A DNA stretch of 64,000 nt, taken from positions 1 to 64,000 of the forward strand of contig NZ_BATP01000024.1 in assembly GCF_000739615.1 (NCBI RefSeq), given 5' to 3'. A model generated the notes under the pieces. The model was not told the DNA's origin. It worked only from the letters and a program-made list of their open reading frames with translations, and made no database searches. This document shows, piece by piece, positions 17,031-24,111 of this stretch. The position numbers and the translations under genes are program-made. The number at the start of each line of letters is the position of its first letter. Position 1 is the first letter of the stretch. Source of the DNA: Haloferula sp. BvORR071 (GTDB lineage Bacteria; Verrucomicrobiota; Verrucomicrobiia; Verrucomicrobiales; Akkermansiaceae).

Positions 17031-19983
17031 ACGCCCCCGTCACTTCCAAGCGCACGCCGCGGGCTTCACCTTGCCCGCGGTCGTCATCGTCGCCGCCGCT
17101 CTGCTAATCCTCGCCGTCGGCCTGCTCTCGATCATCGGCATCGAGCGCAAGACCGCCCGCTCCTTCGCCGATGCCAAGCGCGCCGAGTTGGCCGCCCGCG
17201 CAGGCTTGGAAGACTTCCGCGCGATCCTCCGCAAGGAGACCGCGAACGACGACTATCTGGTGATCTCGGGGCAATCGCCGAACAAGCCATCCACCTCGGT
17301 CTTGGAATCACCGGCCCAGCTCTTCATCGCCCGCGGCTCCGGCGGCGGCGATAAAGTCAGCTACCGCTACCAGCCACTCTTCAGCACCCAGAAGCTGCCC
17401 CAGAGCAGCGGTGGCGGCATCCTCAAAGCACCGCCGATCGACCAAGCGGATGAGGGCAGCGAGGACTACACCCCGGTCAAAGCCCTGCCTTGGCAGGATG
17501 CCCCGCGCGTCCAGTGGGTCCCAGTACAGGATGAGAAGGGCGAGACCGTCGCCCGCTACGCCTACTGGGTAGAAGACCTCCAGGGCAAGGTGGATGCCAA
17601 GACCGCCGGCAGCGAGAACCTCGCTGATACGCCACGCAACGCCTGGCCCTTCCCCGCCTCCGGCATCAATCCCGAAGCGCCTTCCGACACGGAGCCCAAG
17701 CTCAAACAGATCGCCATCCATGCGCTCGATCCGGCGGCCGGTGAAGCCGACACCGCCGGGCTGACTCGCAAGATCGTCGATGGCCGGCCGCTGATGCTAT
17801 CGCCGGAGTCGGTTGCCGCCGCAGCCGGCTTTGCCGCGCCGCTCAAGCGCAAGTCGGATGGCCTGTTGGAGAATCCCATCGCCGCCGGGCTCGAGCGCAG
17901 CGCGAGCGCGGCGATCCAACCCTACGAGGAACTCGCCACCGTGCCCTACGCGCCGGGTATCAGCACCGAGGTCGCCGGCCGGCCGAAGCTCAATCTCAAC
18001 TTGCTGCTCTCGAAGCCCCGGCCCACCGCAATCGATGAATTCGCGAGTTGGATCAAGAACGGCCTGCCCGATTTCGAGTCGCGCAAGGGCGGTTTCCCCG
18101 ACGATTATTTGCGGACCCTCGCGGCAAATGCCTTCGACTACGCGGACGCTGACAATGACCCGAGCTTCGCCAAGGGCGTTTACCGCGGCCTCGATGGCTA
18201 TCCGCTGGTGAGCGAGTTCCTGATGAGCTTCCACTGGGACGGCGTCACCCGCGAGAACAACCGCACCTTCATCAACTTCACGGTCGGCACCTTCGCAGAA
18301 CTCTGGAACATGACCGACCAGCCGGTCGAGGGCATGGCCCAGATCAGCTTCGAGACGAAGTTCGACTTCCAATTGGGAGCCAATCCTTCGGTCTCCTTTG
18401 AAGAGTATGCGATCGACAAGGATGCGGCGACTCCAGTCCTCAGCCAATCCGACGGCTACACTTGGCACGAGCCCTTCCCGGTCACCCTGCGCCCGAATGA
18501 AATGCGGGTCTATGCCAAGCGTGTCGTCCTGAAGATCGACGCGGGCCCGGCCTCTCTCTTCGTACCCAGCCCGCTTCAGATCAACTCCAACGGCTACGAC
18601 CGCGAAGCAGGCTACCGCTTGCGCTGGAATGGCCAGCTCGTCGACCAATCGCGGGCCCAGATGTGGAAGTCCGGTGGCTCGGTCTACTACCCGGACGATA
18701 CGGAAAAAAAATCCCGGCAATTCGTCCGCGCCACCATTCCCGCCCACAGCCACGCTTCGACCTCCAGTCCGGACGACTTCCGCAACAACATGGGCGATCC
18801 GCGGATGGCCTTCTATCTCACCGATCCTCAGACGCGGAACAATTACCCGAACAACTATAGCCCCAACCGCCGCAACATCCGCTGGGAGAACGTTTACAAG
18901 GGTGACGGCCCGACCAAGCCCCTGATCTACGGCCGGGTCTTGCCCTCCGAGTGGCCGGACCTCGGCCACGATGCCCCCTACGGCACACGTCCGTCCGTGA
19001 GTGCGGACGACCAGCGGATCAACCCCGACGATCCGAAGTTCTTCCAAGACCTGCCCACCCCGCAACGCGAGCAGGCACCGCTCCGCCTTTCCAACCAAGG
19101 CCGCTTCTACAGCGCGACCGAACTCGGCCGGGTCTACGATCCGATCATGTGGCGGCCCACCTATGCCAAGCTCGCGGATACGAATTCAATCCGGGCTGGC
19201 ACCCTGCCGGGCACCCAAACCGCTTGGCCGGACGTGAACTTGGGCGCGCCTGCCAGCAGCAGCTACGGCGGCGGCAATACCTTGCGCATCGGCCGCGCGG
19301 AGCACCCGCTCTTCGATCGGGCGGGCGTGCACGCCGCGCTCCTGCTCGACCTCTTCACTGCGGGCAAGGGCACTTCCGGCAGTGCCGAGGAACGCGAGGG
19401 CCATCTGGTGGACATGCGCGGCGCCGTGAATCTCAACACCGCCACCGCCGACGCCATCCGCGCCCTCGCGGTCGGCATGCTCAAGCAAGACCCGCTGCTC
19501 TCCCAAGTGCCCTCAAAGAACCATCAGACCACTAATCTGATGGCCGCGCCCACCTCGCCACTCGACCTGGGAACTCCGACCCGCACCAAGGCCGCCGACC
19601 GCCTCGCGGAAGCGATCATTCGCTCGCGCCCATTCAATACTTCCGCCGCCGTCGCTGCCGCCAAGGACAGCACCGACAAGCCGGTCTTCGGCAACCGCGA
19701 GATGTATACGGAGGGCAACAAGATCCAGTGGACGGACTCCGCCGCGGAGGAAGTCTTCGCCCGGATCTATGAGGCCTCCACCCTGCGCTCGCGGAACTTC
19801 CGCGTCTGGGTGGTCGGCCAAGCGATCTACACGCCGCCCAAGGGTTCGGGCCGCAAGGTGGAAGTCCTCTCCGAATCCAAGAAGTCCTTCACCGTCTTCG
19901 CCGACCCCGGCGAGCGGAAGCAAGATGGCACGATCGATACCAGCACCTACCGCCCGCGAGTGACCCATGAAAACGACTTTTAA
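17023..19983 (+). CDS. Verru_Chthon cassette protein A (large GspK/PilX-like protein)
   Basis: 986 residues from ATG 17023. The N-terminus carries a pilin-like signal, AAGFTLPAVVIVAAALLILAVG, and a first helix (AKRAELAARAGLEDFRAIL) like that of GspK/PilX, with the typical early Arg/Glu of membrane-bound tip pilins. The long body has no domain I can name. A helix-hairpin-helix-like motif near MRGAVNLNTATADAIRAL (about residues 805-822) echoes the GspK SAM-like domain. As the largest member it may be the tip or substrate-binding subunit. It overlaps the following secreted-protein gene by 17 bases. Confidence 0.82.
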   Translation: MLERPRHFQAHAAGFTLPAVVIVAAALLILAVGLLSIIGIERKTARSFADAKRAELAARAGLEDFRAILRKETANDDYLVISGQSPNKPSTSVLESPAQLFIARGSGGGDKVSYRYQPLFSTQKLPQSSGGGILKAPPIDQADEGSEDYTPVKALPWQDAPRVQWVPVQDEKGETVARYAYWVEDLQGKVDAKTAGSENLADTPRNAWPFPASGINPEAPSDTEPKLKQIAIHALDPAAGEADTAGLTRKIVDGRPLMLSPESVAAAAGFAAPLKRKSDGLLENPIAAGLERSASAAIQPYEELATVPYAPGISTEVAGRPKLNLNLLLSKPRPTAIDEFASWIKNGLPDFESRKGGFPDDYLRTLAANAFDYADADNDPSFAKGVYRGLDGYPLVSEFLMSFHWDGVTRENNRTFINFTVGTFAELWNMTDQPVEGMAQISFETKFDFQLGANPSVSFEEYAIDKDAATPVLSQSDGYTWHEPFPVTLRPNEMRVYAKRVVLKIDAGPASLFVPSPLQINSNGYDREAGYRLRWNGQLVDQSRAQMWKSGGSVYYPDDTEKKSRQFVRATIPAHSHASTSSPDDFRNNMGDPRMAFYLTDPQTRNNYPNNYSPNRRNIRWENVYKGDGPTKPLIYGRVLPSEWPDLGHDAPYGTRPSVSADDQRINPDDPKFFQDLPTPQREQAPLRLSNQGRFYSATELGRVYDPIMWRPTYAKLADTNSIRAGTLPGTQTAWPDVNLGAPASSSYGGGNTLRIGRAEHPLFDRAGVHAALLLDLFTAGKGTSGSAEEREGHLVDMRGAVNLNTATADAIRALAVGMLKQDPLLSQVPSKNHQTTNLMAAPTSPLDLGTPTRTKAADRLAEAIIRSRPFNTSAAVAAAKDSTDKPVFGNREMYTEGNKIQWTDSAAEEVFARIYEASTLRSRNFRVWVVGQAIYTPPKGSGRKVEVLSESKKSFTVFADPGERKQDGTIDTSTYRPRVTHENDF

Positions 19984-20674
19984 CCGCCGCACCGCCCTTC
20001 TTGCGCTGGCCTCGCTGGCGCTCTGCGGAACCGTCCACGCCCAGAAGAAGGAGAAGGAACAACCGAAGGTCGGCTTCCTTCGCCTGATCAATTCCGTCGG
20101 ACAAGGCACCGGCAACACCAAGCTCACCATCGATGGCGAGGACATGTTCCCGAAGGGCTACAAGCTCGGCCAGCGCACCGGTGGTATCGGCCTGCCGGCG
20201 GGCTCCAAGAAGATCACCGTCAGCAAGGAAGGCGTGGTCGAGGGCACCACCACGCTCAGCGTGGAAGACGGCGAGACCATGAACATGGTCGCCTTCGCCG
20301 AGAGGGTTCCTGCCAAGGACGACAAGCCCGAGCATTTCGAGATCAAGCTCATGCTCCTGAAGCAGCGCGACGTTGAAAAAGGCTACCGCCTGACCGTGCT
20401 GAGTGTGAGCGAACAACTCGAGACCTTGTTCGAGGTGAAGCGCGAGGGCGCAAAGGAGAAGGCACCGAATAGCGTGAAGCGCCTCATGACCACCTCGATC
20501 GACCTTGGCTCGCATGCTGGGGACGTCGGCGTCTTCCTCCGCGACCAGCCCGAATCGCTCGCCTTCTTCCGCCCGGACTCTCCCGGCAACTACGTCGTCG
20601 TCTTCTACGACGACCCCGAAGGCAAGGTGAAGGCACTCTTCTTCTACGACCCGAAATTCGTGATCGCAGGGTAA
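19967..20674 (+). CDS. Secreted protein coupled to the Verru_Chthon cassette
   Basis: 235 residues. Signal peptide MKTTFNRRTALLALASLALCGTVHAQ, then a single domain starting KVGFLRLINSVGQGTGNTKLTIDGEDM, which resembles the first strands of DUF4397-type beta-sandwich proteins (short peptidase-associated Ig-like domains). The start lies inside the end of cassette gene A (17-base overlap), so it is part of the same operon and could be a periplasmic partner of the pseudopilins. The exact family is not certain. Confidence 0.72.
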   Translation: MKTTFNRRTALLALASLALCGTVHAQKKEKEQPKVGFLRLINSVGQGTGNTKLTIDGEDMFPKGYKLGQRTGGIGLPAGSKKITVSKEGVVEGTTTLSVEDGETMNMVAFAERVPAKDDKPEHFEIKLMLLKQRDVEKGYRLTVLSVSEQLETLFEVKREGAKEKAPNSVKRLMTTSIDLGSHAGDVGVFLRDQPESLAFFRPDSPGNYVVVFYDDPEGKVKALFFYDPKFVIAG

Positions 20675-20688
20675 GCTTGGGAGCCTCC

Positions 20689-20922
20689 ATCGCCCCAAGG
20701 GGGCGAACGTTGATAGCCCCGGGCAAGCGACAGCGCAGCCCGGGGTCGAGAGGTCATTCAGGAATTGGCGCCCTGTAGGGGCGCACGTAGTGGGTAAGTC
20801 TCCGCGTGATCCCAACCGCGACCCACGAGCCCTCCTTCAGAGGGCAATATCCTCAAATACGTTCACCCGGGGCCGCGCTATCGCTTGCCCCGGGCTATTG
20901 ACTTTTGCCGCCTTCGGGGCAT
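20689..20922. repeat. Long inverted-repeat element with CCCGGGG palindromic arms
   Basis: The left arm (20689-20751) and right arm (20856-20922) are imperfect inverted copies of about 60 bases. Both contain GCCCGGGGCAAGCGA-type cores followed by AGCGC and a second CCCGGG, so each arm is itself a palindrome. Between them lie smaller hairpins: GCGCCCTGTAGGGGCGC, GTGGGT/ACCCAC and GCCCTC/GAGGGC. It fills the gap between two convergent genes. It contains no gene and looks like a REP-doublet or a MITE-like mobile repeat. Confidence 0.75.
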
Positions 20923-20950
20923 GAACTCCGCCCCTCACCCCCCACACAAA

Positions 20951-20978
20951 AGCGCCGTCCCCTCACGGAGACGGCGCT
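20951..20978 (-). terminator. Probable terminator of the C39 peptidase gene
   Basis: Stem AGCGCCGTC/GACGGCGCT, nine perfect pairs with a 10-base loop, 18 bases beyond the minus-strand stop. On the minus transcript it is followed by only TTTGTG, so the U-tract is weak. Confidence 0.65.
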
Positions 20979-20995
20979 GGTAAAAACCGTTCGGC

Positions 20996-22348
20996 TCACT
21001 GGTTCGGGATCATCGCGTAGAGCGCCATGGTCATGCAGTAGGCTTCGTCCATGCGCATCTTCTTCTTCTCGTGGCCTTCGCCCCAGGAGTCGGTGTAGTA
21101 GATCTCCTCGGTGGTCGGGTTGTAGCCGAAGATCAAGCGCATGTGGCCGCCGTAGCTCTGCGGCAGGTCGCCTTCCTTGAACATGCCGAGATAGAGGGTC
21201 CAGCACAGCGGGTTCCCCTGGTCGACGTATTCCTTGATCTTGCGGCTGAACTGCGCGTAGCCGGGCTGGGCACGCTTCACATCGCGGAAGGTCCCCTTGT
21301 CGGCGTTGAACCAGAAGTTCCGTGGATCGACGTAGTAGTTCTTGGTGTCGATGTCGAAGGTCTTCACGCCGGCCTTCTTGGCCGCGGAGTTGTAGGCACG
21401 CAGGTCGCGCTCGGCCTGCTTGTCATCGTAATCGATCAGCTTGAGCGTGCGCAGGTGGACCTTGCCGGTCACACGTTGGAAGGCCTTTTCCATCTCGTCA
21501 CCGCTGGTGCCGTTTTCGCCGGTATTCGCGAGTTGGGCCATCTCGTGCTGGTCCATCGTCGAGCCGAAGTAGCGGGCCACACGCTCGATCGAGGCCACCA
21601 CGCAGTAGCCCTTCTGGCCTTGATCGACCATCGGGATGCCGTCGATCCAAGTGAAGCCCTTGTCGTCCTTCTTCACGTTTTCCGCAAAGGTGCCGCGGCG
21701 GGCCATCTTGGCGGGTGCGGTCGCAGCGGCGGAAACCGAAACGAGACGCAAGCGGATGAACTCGGCGCGCTTCTCGCCCTTGTTGATGCTGCCTTCGAGG
21801 GCGATCGCCGTATCACCCTTCTTCCAGGTCCAGCCTTGGATCGGCACGGCACCTTGCTGGGTGTTGCGGGTCTCGGAGCGCACGCCGGCCATCTTGCCGT
21901 CGATCAAGCCCTTCCACTCCGTCATCTTGTTGTTGAAGGTGGCGAAGGGGATCTCGCCGTCGTCACCACGGTTGAAAATGGACACCGTCGCGTCGATCGG
22001 CTTGCCATCGCGGCCACGCAGGATCACCTCGCCCACTTCTTGGCCGAGCAGTTTGAACTCCTTGGGATTGGCGCGCAGGCCATCCTTCGCGGAAGACAAC
22101 CAAGCGAATCCTTCCGGCGCGTCCTTGCCTACGTAGATGCCCTTCTTCTTGAGCTCTTCCTTTAACTTCTCGTCGTTCTTATCGGGTTCCGGATCGGGCC
22201 CCTTGAGTTCACTCAGGGGCTTGTCCCAAAGGGTCTCGCTGAATAGGATGTCGTCGATCGACACCTTCTCTTTCTTTTTGTCCTCTTTGGGGGCCGCCAT
22301 CGCGGGAGCCACCAGGAGGACGGCGGCAAATGCAGCTAGGGCTTTCAT
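20996..22348 (-). CDS. Secreted C39-family (papain-fold) cysteine peptidase-like protein
   Basis: 450 residues. A signal peptide (MKALAAFAAVLLVAPAMAAP) is followed by a Lys/Glu/Asp-rich linker, a beta-rich N-terminal module (about 90-215) and a C-terminal papain-like domain (about 230-450). Catalytic set seen: oxyanion Gln and nucleophile Cys in DQGQKGYCVVAS (Cys about 248), His in YGGHMRLIFGY (about 402) and Asp in YYTDSWGEG (about 418). C39 peptidases cleave double-glycine leaders when fused to ABC exporters; a free secreted form probably cleaves cell-wall or secreted proteins. It is alone on this strand, with a promoter candidate immediately upstream. Confidence 0.85.
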   Translation of the reverse strand: MKALAAFAAVLLVAPAMAAPKEDKKKEKVSIDDILFSETLWDKPLSELKGPDPEPDKNDEKLKEELKKKGIYVGKDAPEGFAWLSSAKDGLRANPKEFKLLGQEVGEVILRGRDGKPIDATVSIFNRGDDGEIPFATFNNKMTEWKGLIDGKMAGVRSETRNTQQGAVPIQGWTWKKGDTAIALEGSINKGEKRAEFIRLRLVSVSAAATAPAKMARRGTFAENVKKDDKGFTWIDGIPMVDQGQKGYCVVASIERVARYFGSTMDQHEMAQLANTGENGTSGDEMEKAFQRVTGKVHLRTLKLIDYDDKQAERDLRAYNSAAKKAGVKTFDIDTKNYYVDPRNFWFNADKGTFRDVKRAQPGYAQFSRKIKEYVDQGNPLCWTLYLGMFKEGDLPQSYGGHMRLIFGYNPTTEEIYYTDSWGEGHEKKKMRMDEAYCMTMALYAMIPNQ

Positions 22349-22359
22349 CTCGTGTGGTT

Positions 22360-22386
22360 GTTATACAATTTCGCGCACATGTCCAA
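22360..22386 (-). promoter_or_regulatory. Candidate promoter of the C39 peptidase gene with operator-like repeat
   Basis: On the minus strand TTGGAC (22386-22381), a 15-base spacer and TATAAC (22365-22360). This places transcription only a few bases before the ATG at 22348, so the message would be almost leaderless. The inverted repeat ACCCC-GTTTG-GGGGT abuts the -35 and could bind a repressor. The spacer is shorter than usual, so this is tentative. Confidence 0.35.
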
Positions 22387-22528
22387 CCCCGTTTGGGGGT
22401 AGTTTTGTTTGAAGTATTGAAGAATTTTTGCGGAATAACGCAGTATCAAGCCCTCGCTTACGCGCCAATTGGAATCGGATTGTCATTTTCCCCTCAACTG
22501 TTAGCTCCCTAGGGATACCGAGCTGCGC

Positions 22529-22888
22529 ATGACTCAAGATTCCCGCCAATCGCTGATCGAACTCCTCTTTCTGGCCCTCTACCTCGACGACCATTTGTCG
22601 ATCGCGGAAGACGAAGTGCTGACCAACGCACTCGACTCCCTCGGCTGGGAATCCGCCCAGCCGCGCGAAATCTTTATTTTCCAAGGCTTTGCCAAGGCCC
22701 GCGAGGCAGCCGGCGATGCCATCAAGACTGACGAGTTCCTGCTGTCCCACGCGGATGTTTTCAAACGCGACGGCACCTCCGCCCCGGCACTCACCTGGCT
22801 CTACAAGATCCTCGGTGCCGACGGAATTTCGCCCACCGAAGAACGCTTCCTCCAGAAGCTGGAAAAGCGCCTCTTCCCGGATGCCTGA
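22529..22888 (+). CDS. TerB-like small protein
   Basis: 119 residues, all-helical and cytosolic. The layout matches a TerB fold: LIELLFLALYLDDHLSIAEDEVLTNAL near the start and ILGADGISPTEERFLQKLEKRL near the end, a two-fold acidic helix pair like the metal-binding TerB and DjlA N-terminal domains. TerB-fold proteins are linked to stress and membrane functions; no tellurite role is implied. It is a single gene divergent from the C39 peptidase gene. Confidence 0.6.
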   Translation: MTQDSRQSLIELLFLALYLDDHLSIAEDEVLTNALDSLGWESAQPREIFIFQGFAKAREAAGDAIKTDEFLLSHADVFKRDGTSAPALTWLYKILGADGISPTEERFLQKLEKRLFPDA

Positions 22889-22893
22889 TCCCC

Positions 22894-22935
22894 GTAGCGG
22901 AACGGCTGCGTCGTTCCGGCAGGGCGCGCTCGCCC
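22894..22935 (+). repeat. GTAG-type REP element, two adjacent palindromes
   Basis: GTAG (22894-22897) is followed by the perfect palindrome CGGAACG-GCTGCGT-CGTTCCG (22898-22918), then GGGCG-CGCT-CGCCC (22922-22935). A GTAG tetranucleotide before a stem is the signature of REP sequences recognised by RAYT nucleases. It begins 6 bases after the TerB-like stop codon, and a degenerate relative lies at 811. Confidence 0.7.
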
Positions 22936-23079
22936 CAACGATCGCCGAGCCTTCTCTCTAGCCGACGGCCCCCAGCCCATCCCCGCGGCCCCGTCGCCTC
23001 GGACTGCGTGCAACCCTGTTGCGGAATCGCCCCACAAAAGAGCAACTCCCGGGAGGCCTCTCACTCAAGCGGAAGGCTG

Positions 23080-23173
23080 AACCACGGATAAACACGGACG
23101 GACACAAACGAAGAAGGGCTCCGGCCTCCTTCCTCTGTCTTTCATCCGTGTTAATTGGTGTTCATTCGTGGTT
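23080..23173. repeat. Inverted repeat of the AACCACGGATAAACACGG type
   Basis: The left arm (23080-23106), AACCACGGATAAACACGG plus ACGGACAC, is mirrored by the right arm ending ATTCGTGGTT (23143-23173). Similar AACCACG..AACAC inverted repeats are widely scattered in planctomycete and verrucomicrobial genomes. It is intergenic, has no gene of its own and is AT-richer than its surroundings. It is probably a small mobile repeat. Confidence 0.6.
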
Positions 23174-23214
23174 AAAATCTTCCTGCGGCGATAGTCCCTA
23201 CTGGATGGAGTAAG

Positions 23215-24111
23215 TTACTTCTCCTTCGCCAAGATCGCCAGATACGAGTTCGCCGCCTCACCCAGATCCGACTTCGGATCCAGCTTGTTGATCTCCTTCA
23301 GCAACGCGGGCAGCTCCGTCTTCTTCTCCGGCCAGCGTTGGTAGAGTGCGAAGCGCGCGGCCAAGGCTTCCTGCCGCTGCGCCTTGCTCAACTGTGGCTT
23401 CTTCAGCCAGCCGCCGATCTCTTCATCCGCTTCCTTGAACTTGCCGGCCTTGCCTTGGTCCACGGCGTCGTCGAGCAACTTGCGCCCGGGAAAGGTGTAG
23501 CGCGCGATGCCACCGGAGCGATCCTCTGGATCCGCCTCCTGCATCTGCTTCACCACGGGCTGGTAAGCGTTCTTCGGCCCGGTGTCCAAGCCGAGCAAAT
23601 CCAGCCCGGCGGCCAGCATGCCCGCCCGCTGGGGACCACGCGCACCCTCGGCCTTCTTCCACAGGTCGTCGCGCTTCTTGCGCAACTCCACCGCCTTCTG
23701 GATCACCTGCTCCGGCTTGCCCAAGGTATCGAGTTCCGGAGTGCCCTCGCGCAGCGCCACCAAGCGCCCCTCGCGATCAAAAAGTGCGATCGCCGGCAAG
23801 CTGCGCGGCTTCACCACGCAGGCCTCGTTGCGCTTGGCCAGCTTCTCGTCCGCTGCGTCGGGCGACTCCTTGCGGTCGATGTCGAGGATCAGCAGCTCAT
23901 CCCCTGCCGCCGCCGGGAAGCCTTCGGCCTTCCAGTGGTCGGCATACTTCTTCCCGGCCTGGCACCAGTCCGAGCCATGGAAGAGCACCGCGACGTCCTG
24001 CCCGCCCTTCTTGGCCTTCTCCAAGGCGGCCGGGAAATCCTCCGCCCGCTCCGCCGCCGTGGCGACAGCAGCCAGCGCCACCATCCAAAGCATCATCAAA
24101 CCACCCTTCAT
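23215..24111 (-). CDS. Secreted thioredoxin-fold protein with a single active-site Cys
   Basis: 298 residues. An N-terminal signal-like segment (MKGGLMMLWMVALAAVATA) precedes a thioredoxin-like domain: VAVLFHGSDWCQAGKKY, where the CxxC second Cys is Ala-Gly-Lys, then LLILDIDRKESPDA and the cis-Pro loop RSLPAIALFDREGRLVAL. The C-terminal half is helical and Lys/Glu-rich. With only one catalytic Cys it cannot act as a dithiol oxidoreductase by the usual cycle; it may be a peroxiredoxin-like or binding module. Its ATG overlaps the stop of the upstream gene by 4 bases (ATGA). Confidence 0.75.
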   Translation of the reverse strand: MKGGLMMLWMVALAAVATAAERAEDFPAALEKAKKGGQDVAVLFHGSDWCQAGKKYADHWKAEGFPAAAGDELLILDIDRKESPDAADEKLAKRNEACVVKPRSLPAIALFDREGRLVALREGTPELDTLGKPEQVIQKAVELRKKRDDLWKKAEGARGPQRAGMLAAGLDLLGLDTGPKNAYQPVVKQMQEADPEDRSGGIARYTFPGRKLLDDAVDQGKAGKFKEADEEIGGWLKKPQLSKAQRQEALAARFALYQRWPEKKTELPALLKEINKLDPKSDLGEAANSYLAILAKEK

